DNA of 5,676 nucleotides from positions 1-5,676 of the forward strand of contig JACMOF010000189.1 of assembly GCA_014378155.1 (NCBI GenBank). The letters are read 5' to 3'. Each line of letters begins with the position of its first letter. The stretch's first letter is position 1. The stretch is from Caulobacter sp. (GTDB lineage: Bacteria; Pseudomonadota; Alphaproteobacteria; Caulobacterales; Caulobacteraceae). The notes under the pieces were generated by a model, which was not told where the DNA came from, made no database searches, and saw only the letters and a program-made list of their open reading frames with translations. Made by a program: the position numbers and the translations under genes. Positions 1-5,676 of the stretch are shown piece by piece.

Positions 1-236
<236 letters not shown>

Positions 237-302
237 GTGGATGAACTCAGACTGGGTTCCACGAGCGCGGCGCCCATCCCGTCAGCCACACCGCTTTGGG
301 AT

Positions 303-538
303 CTGGGTCCCGGCATTCGCCGGTATGAGCGGTCTAGGGGGCGGGGCTCAGCCCTTCAGCCGCGCGATCAGCGCCGTGGTCGAGGGATCGTGCTCACCCA
401 CCGCCCCGCTCTCCAGCTCCGGCAGGATGCGGCCGGCCATCACCTTGCCCAGCTCGACGCCCCACTGGTCGAAGCTGTTGATCCCCCAGATCACCCCCTC
501 GACGAAGGTCTTGTGCTCATAGAGGGCGATCAGGGCGC
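303..538. repeat. Right arm of the large inverted repeat (3' end of the complete pgi)
   Basis: This is the reverse-complement partner of 1-236. It covers codons 478-539 of the complete minus-strand pgi, its stop at 348-350 and 45 bp of downstream DNA. The non-coding part has one mismatch in 45 positions (215 versus 324), while most other differences cluster in the codons for the variable segment just before the conserved HDPSTTALI. Confidence 0.93.
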
Positions 539-1967
539 CGAAGGTCTGGGGCGTCAGGCGCTCCAGCACCACCATGGTGGACGGCCGGTTGCCGGCGAAG
601 GTGCGCTGCGGGGCCAGGGTGGCGATCTGCGCTTCGGGCACGCCCTTGGCCACGAGCTCGGCCCGGACGTCGGCCTCGGTGCGGCCCACCATCAGGGATT
701 CGGCCTGGGCCAGCAGGTTGGACAGCAGCTTGGCGTGCATGCCCGCCGGGCCCTCGTCGGAGGCGGCGATCCCGATGAATTCCAGCGGCGTGATGTCGGT
801 CCCCTGGTGCATGCACTGGAAATAGGCGTGCTGGACATTGGTCCCCTCGTCGCCGAACACCACGGTGGCCGTGCCGCGCTTGACCAGCAGGCCGTCAGGA
901 CCGACCGACTTGCCGTTGCTCTCCATCTCCAGCTGCTGGAGGAACGAGGCCAGGCGGCGCAGGCGGTGCGAATAGGGCACGACCGAGCGGGCCCGGCGGT
1001 CCAGGCCATTGCGGTTGAAGATCTGGGCCAGGGCGATCAGCACCGGGGCGTTGTTCTCCAGCGGGGCGCTGGCGAAATGGGCGTCCATGGCGGCGGCGCC
1101 GGCCAGAAAGCCCTCGAAGGCCTCCCAGCCGCAGGCCACGGCCACCGACAGGCTGACCGACGACCACAGCGAATAGCGGCCGCCGACCCAGTCCCAGAAG
1201 CCGAACACCCGGTCATCGGCGATCCCGAAGGCGGCGGTCTTGTCCAGGGCGGTGGAGATCGCCGCCAGGTGGGCGTTGGCGCCCTCCTCCCCGAGGGCGT
1301 CGGCCAGCCAGGTCCGCGCGGCGGTGGCGTTGGACAGGGTCTCCTGGGTGGTGAAGGTCTTGGAGACCACGATCACCAGGGTCTCGCTGGGGTCGAGGTC
1401 GGCCGTGGTCAGGGCGAACTCGGCGCCGTCCACATTGGCCACGAAGCGCAGGTCGATGGCGGGCTTGATGGGCCGCAGGGCGTCCCACAGCAGGCGGGGG
1501 CCAAGGTCGCTGCCGCCGATGCCGATGTGCAGTATGGCCTTGAACGGCTTGCCGGTCGCGCCCTTGATCTGGCCCGAGCGCACGGCCTCGGCGAAGGCCT
1601 TCATCCGTTGGCGGACGGCCTCGACCTCGCCCATCACCGACTGGCCGGCGACCGAGAAGGTCGCGTCCTTGTCGGCCCGCAGGGCGGTGGGCAGCACCGC
1701 GCGGCCCTCGGAGCCGTTGATCGCTTCGCCGCCAAACATCCGGGCCCGGGCGCCCTCGACATCGGCCGCATGGGCGAGGTCGAGCGCCGCCTCGAGGCCG
1801 GCCTCGTCCCAGGCTTGCTTGGAGAGGTCGATGTGCAGACCGGCGACGTCCAGGGTCAGGGTCTCGAGCCTTCCGGGCTCGGCGTCGAACATCAGGACGA
1901 TACGCTTTTCGCCGGCGGCCTGGGCTGCGTCTTCCAGGCGGGTCCAGGCGGCGTCGAGATCGGCCAT
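348..1967 (-). CDS. pgi: Glucose-6-phosphate isomerase (complete)
   Basis: PGI interconverts glucose 6-phosphate and fructose 6-phosphate in the cytoplasm, linking glycolysis, gluconeogenesis and the Entner-Doudoroff/pentose phosphate routes. The 539-residue product is of normal bacterial length. Visible family features are the sugar-phosphate binding segment GIGGSDLGPRLL (about 148-160), the first PGI signature DWVGGRYSLWSSVS (259-272), the catalytic-base glutamate in LEMESNGK (Glu349), the histidine in GTNVQHAYFQ (His380), and the second signature [18 protein letters not shown] (491-508) ending in the conserved lysine. No catalytic residue is missing. The ATG at 1967 is preceded by AAAGGA at a spacing of 7, a good ribosome binding site. 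The gene is divergent from the small gene at 2079 and convergent with a second pgi end at 1-191, with which it shares a long inverted repeat. Confidence 0.97.
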   Translation of the reverse strand: MADLDAAWTRLEDAAQAAGEKRIVLMFDAEPGRLETLTLDVAGLHIDLSKQAWDEAGLEAALDLAHAADVEGARARMFGGEAINGSEGRAVLPTALRADKDATFSVAGQSVMGEVEAVRQRMKAFAEAVRSGQIKGATGKPFKAILHIGIGGSDLGPRLLWDALRPIKPAIDLRFVANVDGAEFALTTADLDPSETLVIVVSKTFTTQETLSNATAARTWLADALGEEGANAHLAAISTALDKTAAFGIADDRVFGFWDWVGGRYSLWSSVSLSVAVACGWEAFEGFLAGAAAMDAHFASAPLENNAPVLIALAQIFNRNGLDRRARSVVPYSHRLRRLASFLQQLEMESNGKSVGPDGLLVKRGTATVVFGDEGTNVQHAYFQCMHQGTDITPLEFIGIAASDEGPAGMHAKLLSNLLAQAESLMVGRTEADVRAELVAKGVPEAQIATLAPQRTFAGNRPSTMVVLERLTPQTFGALIALYEHKTFVEGVIWGINSFDQWGVELGKVMAGRILPELESGAVGEHDPSTTALIARLKG

Positions 1968-2078
1968 GCGGCGGTCCTTTTTCGTGAACGTGGTAAATCG
2001 GCGTTTACCTGGCCGGGCTTATCAAACCGATACCGCCGCGTCATGAAAGCCCATGACGTTTTTCGCGGGGAGCACCCC
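1968..2078. promoter_or_regulatory. Divergent intergenic region with three short inverted repeats and a possible pgi promoter
   Basis: Three inverted repeats follow one another here: GGTAAA-N6-TTTACC (1992-2009), TATC-N5-GATA (2020-2032) and CGTCATG-N6-CATGACG (2039-2058). Reading toward pgi, TTGATA (2025-2020) followed about 10-11 bases later by GGTAAAC (2009-2003) resembles the Caulobacter housekeeping promoter form (TTGAC, short spacer, GCTANAWC-like -10). If so, the 1992-2009 repeat overlaps the -10 and would suit a repressor. The 2039-2058 repeat lies just upstream of the ribosome binding site of the rightward gene. No regulator is identified; the promoter call is inference. Confidence 0.4.
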
Positions 2079-2582
2079 ATGTCCTGTGACGCCGTCGCCT
2101 TTTCCGCCATGTTGTGGTTGGCATCGTTCAGTCCCGACGCCCAAGTCAGCACAGGGCCGGGGGCGGTTCCAGCCCTGGTCCAGCCGGCGCCCGCCCCGGC
2201 CTCGGTGGCCGCCGAGCCGCTGTTCGCCGACATCATCCGGCGTGCGGGCGGGTTGAAGGCGCGGACCGAGGCCTATCGCACGGCCTTGCCGACCGAGGCG
2301 GCCGGGCCGGCTGTGACCCTGAAGGGCTTCGACGTCTTCAGCGCCGCGATCGGCGAGCTATCGGCCCAGGACATGAAGGGCCACGTCACCCTGAAGGAAC
2401 GCGGCGCGGTCGATGACCTCAAATGCATCCTGCGCGGCATCAGCCAGGACCTGCCCGGCAAGCTGCAGGCGGTCGGCGCCGCCACCACCGTCAAGGATCA
2501 GGACCAGGCCCTGCGCGACATGGTCTATCTGCTCAACGACAATGTCGAAGTCATCACCGCCCCGCCCCAGCCGGCGGCCTAG
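2079..2582 (+). CDS. Small hypothetical protein, probably exported
   Basis: I do not recognise this 167-residue protein. The ATG at 2079 is chosen because GGGGAG (2067-2072) lies six bases upstream; an in-frame ATG at 2043 has no ribosome binding site. The N-terminus has a short hydrophobic run (AVAFSAMLWLASFS, residues 5-18) but no basic residues before it, so a signal peptide or membrane anchor is only possible. A proline- and alanine-rich linker (about 28-46) follows, then a probably helical domain with segments such as LFADIIRRAGGLKARTEAYR and DQDQALRDMVYLLNDNVEVI. The end is PPQPAA. A single cysteine lies in the domain (DDLKCILRG). Codon use matches neighbouring genes, which supports a real gene. 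The TAG stop is formed at the tip of the palindromic repeat that follows. It is divergent from pgi; no function is inferred. Confidence 0.75.
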   Translation: MSCDAVAFSAMLWLASFSPDAQVSTGPGAVPALVQPAPAPASVAAEPLFADIIRRAGGLKARTEAYRTALPTEAAGPAVTLKGFDVFSAAIGELSAQDMKGHVTLKERGAVDDLKCILRGISQDLPGKLQAVGAATTVKDQDQALRDMVYLLNDNVEVITAPPQPAA

Positions 2583-2686
2583 AGCATTTCCCGACCTGAC
2601 TCCGTCAAGCCGTGAGCTCTAATCTTCTGTTTTGACACATTTTTCTTCACGCGAACCGGAACCACTTCGCTCGAAAAATGCTCTAG
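2579..2686. repeat. Palindromic intergenic repeat element with a GANTC site
   Basis: This 108 bp element is bounded by perfect 11 bp inverted repeats, CTAGAGCATTT (2579-2589) and its reverse complement (2676-2686). The right half, read on the minus strand, contains TTTTTCGAGCGAAGTGG and CGGTTCGCGTGAAGAAAAAT, a sequence I recognise as a widespread intergenic repeat of alphaproteobacteria. A CcrM methylation site GACTC lies at 2598-2602 near the middle of the left half. Long Caulobacter intergenic repeats with a CcrM site in one arm (CIR elements) are known; I infer this belongs to that class but cannot confirm which. It lies between two convergent genes and supplies both TAG stops. The structured, locally A/T-rich RNA could also help end transcription from either side. 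Confidence 0.8.
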
Positions 2687-4851
2687 CCCTTCGCCGCCGT
2701 CTCGATCGCCTCGACGACCAGCCCCTCGGTCAGCAGTTGCGGCAGCACCACCGGCGGCCCGCCGCTCTTGGGATAGACCAGGTACAGCGGCACGCCCGCT
2801 CGGCCGTGCTCGGCCAAGGCGGCGGCGATGACGGCGTCGCGCTTGGTCCAGTCGGCCTTCAGATAGACCGCGTCCGCCGCCTTGAAGGCGTCGACGACGC
2901 GCTGGCCCTTCAGGGCCGTGCCCTCATTGACCTTGCAGGTCACGCACCAGTCGGCGGTGAAATCGACCATCACCACCTTGCCCTTGGCTTGTAGGGCGGC
3001 GACCTTTTCGGGGCTCCACACCTCGGCGGCCAGGCCGGGACCGGCCGGCGCGCTCGCCGCATCGGCCACCGGCGCCGAGGCCGGGGTGGCGCGGACGGCG
3101 GCGATCACCAGAGCAACCACCGCGACCAGCGACAGGGCCGCGATCCCGAACGGGACGACCGCGCCCTTGCCCTCGATCCGGCGGGCTTGGGCCAGGCCAT
3201 ACAGCCAGGCGGCGAAGGCGGTGAGCACGGCGGCGGCCAGGATCAAGGCTAGCGGGATCGACCCCGTCTGCTGGCTGAACACCCAGGCCAGCCAGGCGGC
3301 CGTCGCGTACATCGGGAAGGCCAGGCCCTTCTTCAGCACGTCCATCCAGGGGCCCGGGCGCGGCAGGCGGGCCAGCAGGCCGGGGATGAAGGCCAGCAAT
3401 ACGAACGGCGCGGCGAAACCCAGGGCCAGCCCCAGGAACACCGCCAGCGACAGCAGCGGCGGCTGGGTCAGGGCGTAGCCCAGGGCCCCGGCCATGAAGG
3501 GCGCGGTGCAGGGGGCGGCCACGACCACGGCCAGGGCGCCGGTCAGGAACGAGCCGCCAATCCCGTCGGCGCTGGAACCCGAGGCCACGCCTTGCACGGA
3601 CGCGCCCACCTCGAACACGCCCGACATGTTCAGCGCCACCAGCAGCATCAGCAGCGACAGGGCCGCGACCACGGCCGGCGACTGCAGCTGGAAGCCCCAG
3701 CCCACCGCCGCCCCGCCGGCCCGCACCGCCATCAAGGCGCCGGCCAGGACCAGGAAGGTCACGACCACCCCGGCCAGGAAGGCCAGGCCCTGGACACGGG
3801 TCTTGCCGGCGTCATGGGCATGGGCGGTCAGGCTGGCGGCCTTCATCGACAGGATCGGGAAGACGCACGGCATCAGGTTGAGGATCAGCCCGCCCAGGAA
3901 GGCGAAGGCCACGGCCAGGGGCAGGCCCAGGCTGGCGCCCGACGGCGATCCGGTCTTGGCGACGGCGGCCGGCGCGCCCAGGCCGCCGGCGTCGGCTGGG
4001 ATCGCGCCGGGCGTCGCGGTGATCTCGTACGAGGCCCCGCCCACGGCCAGTACGCCGGCCAGTTCGGTTGGCGGCGTGCCTTGGGTGAAATCATAGCCGG
4101 GCGTCAGCGACAGGGTCAGGCCCTCAGGGCCGCGCTCGATACCCTGCTCTGGCGGGTGCTCGATGACCTTGCCGGAATAGGGATAGAAATAGGCCCCGGC
4201 GACGTCGGCTCCCTTGAGCGGCGCGCCGGTCACGGCCAGTTTCAAGAGCTTGCCCTGCAGGCTGAACACCGCCTTCAGGCCGGCTGGCTTGGGGGCCTTG
4301 GCCAGGGTCTCGGCGACCTTGGCGCCCCATTTCGGATCCGTGGCGGGCATGCCGGCCACGACCGGCAGGGTCAGGGTGACGACAGCGTCCTCGGGCACGC
4401 AGACCTGTTCGCAGACCAGGAAGGCGACGGCGGCCTTCAGGGTGATGACCGAGCCGACGCGGGCGTCGGCGGGCACGGTGATCGGCACGGGCAGCAGCAC
4501 CTCGCCGGTATAGGCATAGTCGAGCAGCGGCCCGACCCGGCTCTTCTCCGGCGTGGGCCAGACGATGTCGCCCGCCGTCCAGCCTGGCGGCAGGGTCCAG
4601 ACGATCTTGGTGGCGTCTCCAGCGTCGCCGGGATTGCGCCAATAGGTGTGCCAGCCGGGAATGATCTTCTGGCGCAGGGCCACATAGAAAGTCCCGCCCG
4701 GCGCGGCGCCGGCCTCCTGGGAAACCAGCTCGACCTCGATGTGACCCGACTGCACCGGCTGGGCGACGGCCTGCCCTGTCAGGAGGGGCGCGCCAAGGAG
4801 CATCGCGACGAGCAGCACGGGGAGAGCGGAGAGCAGCTTTTGAAGGCGCAT
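2683..4851 (-). CDS. dsbD: ScsB/DsbD-type thiol:disulfide interchange protein (membrane electron transporter)
   Basis: The protein passes electrons from cytoplasmic thioredoxin across the inner membrane to periplasmic thiol proteins. From the ATG at 4851 it has 722 residues: a signal peptide (1-30, cleavage after AVA); a large periplasmic N-terminal domain with the motif PGWHTYWRNPGDAG and a redox pair CEQVC (Cys147, Cys151); a DsbD/CcdA-like membrane domain (about 308-590, roughly eight helices) with one cysteine in LNLMPCVFP (Cys329) and one in VAAPCTAPF (Cys448); and a C-terminal periplasmic thioredoxin-like domain with ADWCVTCK (Cys636, Cys639). All three cysteine pairs are present, so it should be active. 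The large N-terminal domain is more like ScsB than E. coli DsbD; ScsB of Caulobacter is known to serve several envelope substrates including a peroxiredoxin. Start is uncertain: an in-frame ATG at 4905 has a better ribosome binding site (GGAGGGG) and would add 18 residues before the signal peptide. Confidence 0.93.
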   Translation of the reverse strand: MRLQKLLSALPVLLVAMLLGAPLLTGQAVAQPVQSGHIEVELVSQEAGAAPGGTFYVALRQKIIPGWHTYWRNPGDAGDATKIVWTLPPGWTAGDIVWPTPEKSRVGPLLDYAYTGEVLLPVPITVPADARVGSVITLKAAVAFLVCEQVCVPEDAVVTLTLPVVAGMPATDPKWGAKVAETLAKAPKPAGLKAVFSLQGKLLKLAVTGAPLKGADVAGAYFYPYSGKVIEHPPEQGIERGPEGLTLSLTPGYDFTQGTPPTELAGVLAVGGASYEITATPGAIPADAGGLGAPAAVAKTGSPSGASLGLPLAVAFAFLGGLILNLMPCVFPILSMKAASLTAHAHDAGKTRVQGLAFLAGVVVTFLVLAGALMAVRAGGAAVGWGFQLQSPAVVAALSLLMLLVALNMSGVFEVGASVQGVASGSSADGIGGSFLTGALAVVVAAPCTAPFMAGALGYALTQPPLLSLAVFLGLALGFAAPFVLLAFIPGLLARLPRPGPWMDVLKKGLAFPMYATAAWLAWVFSQQTGSIPLALILAAAVLTAFAAWLYGLAQARRIEGKGAVVPFGIAALSLVAVVALVIAAVRATPASAPVADAASAPAGPGLAAEVWSPEKVAALQAKGKVVMVDFTADWCVTCKVNEGTALKGQRVVDAFKAADAVYLKADWTKRDAVIAAALAEHGRAGVPLYLVYPKSGGPPVVLPQLLTEGLVVEAIETAAKG

Positions 4852-4984
4852 GAACGGGTTCCGGGCGCGGCCAGACGGGGTGGCAATTGGGGGCGGATGA
4901 CACATGACCCCTCCGCGCGCTCTCGACAATGGTCAAGCCGTCGTGATCAGGTCAAAGATCAGCCTTGCCAGGAGTGACTCGCCC
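4852..4984. promoter_or_regulatory. Divergent promoter region between the dsbD-type gene and the hot-dog gene
   Basis: On the minus strand TTGACC (4955-4950), then 11 bases, then GCTTGACC (4938-4931) resembles a Caulobacter housekeeping promoter reading into the dsbD-type gene. It would start the RNA near 4924, upstream of the GGAGGGG site and the alternative ATG at 4905. The hexamer GGTCAA occurs twice on the plus strand (4931-4936 and 4950-4955), and TGATC-N8-GATCA (4944-4961) is an imperfect operator-like dyad. On the plus strand AGGAG (4970-4974) lies 10 bases before the ATG at 4985, and a GANTC site (GACTC, 4976-4980) lies between them. Promoter assignment is inference. Confidence 0.35.
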
Positions 4985-5377
4985 ATGCCCGCGGCCTTCG
5001 ACGACATCGAGATCGGTCAAGTGGTCTCGCTGGGGACCACCGTCGTCGACGCCAAATCGCTGGAACAGTTCTGCGCCGCCTTCCAGCCCGGCTGGCCGGC
5101 GGCCAGCGGCGCGCCCGACACCATGGTCTTCGCCATCTGGTCCAAGCTCGACGCCGAGGCCACCGCGATGTGGCCGCAAACCAAGCGGGTCGGCGTCGAC
5201 GCCCTGCGCTGGCTGCGCAATCCGCCGGCCGGCGAGCTGCTGCGCGGCCGGATGACCGTGATGGGCAAGGACCCGGTCGGCGAGGGCAAGGGCATCGTCA
5301 TCGCCCAGCACGACCTGCTCGACGAGGCGGGACGGCTAGTCTTCTCGTGCCTGACCCGCAGCATCTTCGCCCGGTGA
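4985..5377 (+). CDS. Hot-dog-fold (MaoC-like) protein with a shortened active-site region
   Basis: The 130-residue product resembles single-domain MaoC-like/R-hydratase proteins: FDDIEIGQ at the start (residues 5-12), a helix with LEQFCAAFQPG where hydratases have the FA..FDP segment, AASGAPDTM where they have ASG.H, then VGVDALRWLRNPPAGELLRGRMTV, which matches the family core strand (v.elrwlrPV.pGD.l). Active hydratases carry an Asp in DP.P.H and a His shortly after; here the residue after AAF is Gln, the His is absent, and the piece between FDP and ASG seems about 15-20 residues short. It may therefore bind an acyl or other ligand, or be an inactive partner, rather than hydrate enoyl-CoA (inference). 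Start chosen for AGGAG at a spacing of 10; an upstream in-frame ATG at 4904 lacks a clear site. It is convergent with the SapC-like gene. Confidence 0.8.
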   Translation: MPAAFDDIEIGQVVSLGTTVVDAKSLEQFCAAFQPGWPAASGAPDTMVFAIWSKLDAEATAMWPQTKRVGVDALRWLRNPPAGELLRGRMTVMGKDPVGEGKGIVIAQHDLLDEAGRLVFSCLTRSIFAR

Positions 5378-5380
5378 ACG

Positions 5381-5410
5381 AAAAAGGCGGCGGACCCTTC
5401 CGGATCCGCC
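5381..5410 (-). terminator. Intrinsic terminator between convergent genes
   Basis: A 9 bp stem (5389-5397 with 5402-5410, one G-U pair on the minus-strand RNA) closes a four-base loop that reads GGAA, a GNRA-type tetraloop, on the minus strand. On that strand the stem is followed after three bases by five T (5385-5381). This is a standard intrinsic terminator for the SapC-like gene. In the plus direction the same stem follows the hot-dog gene stop by 11 bases but has only a TCCCTT tail, so it may work weakly for that gene. Confidence 0.75.
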
Positions 5411-5438
5411 TCCCTTCCGACGCCGTAAGGCATGAAGC

Positions 5439-5676
5439 CTAGTTCAGCACGCCAGCGCCTTGCTGCTGGCGGGTCATGGCCAGCGCGACCAGGCGGTCCC
5501 AGCCGATCAGCGACACCAGGTGGGCGTAGATCTGCGCCAAGGCGCCGCTGGTCTGCAGTTCCTTGATCTTGTCGGCCGGCATGGCGTTCAGCTTCTCTTC
5601 CGAGACGCCGAAATACTCGGCCACGACCTGCGGCTCGCCCGCCACGCCGTTGGCGTCCTGCGGGGTGAAGAAGGCC
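5439..5676 (-). CDS. SapC-family protein, C-terminal part (cut by window end)
   Basis: The frame is open at the window edge and encodes 78 residues ending in a TAG stop at 5439-5441. The segment VVAEYFGVSEEKLNAMPADK, followed by IKELQTSGALAQIYAHLVSL, matches the C-terminal pattern I know from SapC-like proteins (a strand leading into EEKLN.L, then the helix with L..SGAL.L.YAHL.SL). The family is named after a Campylobacter protein encoded beside the S-layer genes and is common in Caulobacter and other alphaproteobacteria, but its molecular role is not settled. A GTG at 5645 could be misread as a start, but the coding frame and family similarity continue upstream with AFFTPQDANG, so the real start is outside the window. 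Transcription should end at the terminator at 5381-5410. Confidence 0.72.
   Translation of the reverse strand, partial: AFFTPQDANGVAGEPQVVAEYFGVSEEKLNAMPADKIKELQTSGALAQIYAHLVSLIGWDRLVALAMTRQQQGAGVLN

Noticed and set aside
237..1967. Very long plus-strand open frame antisense to pgi, running into the gene at 2079
   Set aside because: The translated sequence over pgi is rich in Gly, Gln, His and Arg with no family pattern, as expected for a shadow frame in high-GC DNA. Only the last part, from 2079, has a ribosome binding site and a sensible protein.
3592..4977. 461-codon plus-strand open frame antisense to the dsbD-type gene
   Set aside because: It is a low-complexity shadow frame opposite a clearly recognised gene with all its redox motifs.
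4904..4984. N-terminal extension of the hot-dog protein from ATG 4904
   Set aside because: No ribosome binding site, no family similarity in the extra 27 residues, and it overlaps the probable promoter region; ATG 4985 has AGGAG upstream.
5439..5645. Separate small protein starting at GTG 5645
   Set aside because: The frame continues in coding style to the window edge and the content matches the C-terminus of a longer family, so it is a cut gene rather than a small one.

Overview
The window looks like chromosomal DNA of a Caulobacter-like alphaproteobacterium (Caulobacteraceae). This is inferred from the very high GC content with strong G/C bias at third codon positions, a CcrM-type GANTC site inside a long intergenic palindromic repeat of the kind known from Caulobacter, and the mix of genes: glucose-6-phosphate isomerase, an ScsB/DsbD-type thiol reductase and a SapC-family protein. 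The genes are mostly ordinary, and no new defence or mobile system is visible. The most notable features are structural.

Layout, left to right. (1) Positions 1-191 (+) encode the last 62 residues of a glucose-6-phosphate isomerase (PGI), cut by the window edge. (2) Positions 192-347 are a non-coding stretch of REP-like hairpins. (3) Positions 348-1967 (-) are a complete pgi gene. Items 1 to 3 form one large inverted repeat: bases 1-236 are the reverse complement of 303-538 without gaps, with 10 mismatches by my count. (4) A divergent intergenic region of about 110 bp holds three short inverted repeats and a possible pgi promoter. (5) Positions 2079-2582 (+) encode a small, unrecognised, probably exported protein. 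(6) Positions 2579-2686 are a palindromic intergenic element whose two tips supply the TAG stop codons of the two convergent genes beside it. (7) Positions 2683-4851 (-) are a full-length ScsB/DsbD-type membrane thiol:disulfide electron transporter. (8) A divergent promoter region follows, then 4985-5377 (+), a small hot-dog-fold (MaoC-like) protein that seems to lack the catalytic loop. (9) A strong stem-loop terminator lies at 5381-5410. (10) Positions 5439-5676 (-) are the C-terminal part of a SapC-family protein that runs off the window.

The genes do not form an obvious pathway. They are single transcription units in alternating divergent and convergent order: PGI acts in central carbon metabolism, the ScsB/DsbD protein carries reducing power from cytoplasmic thioredoxin to the periplasm, and the other three are accessory or of unknown role. 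The main question is whether the inverted second pgi end is a real duplication (possibly a second, convergent pgi copy), an allele brought in from a related strain, or a chimeric assembly joined through the palindromic repeat.
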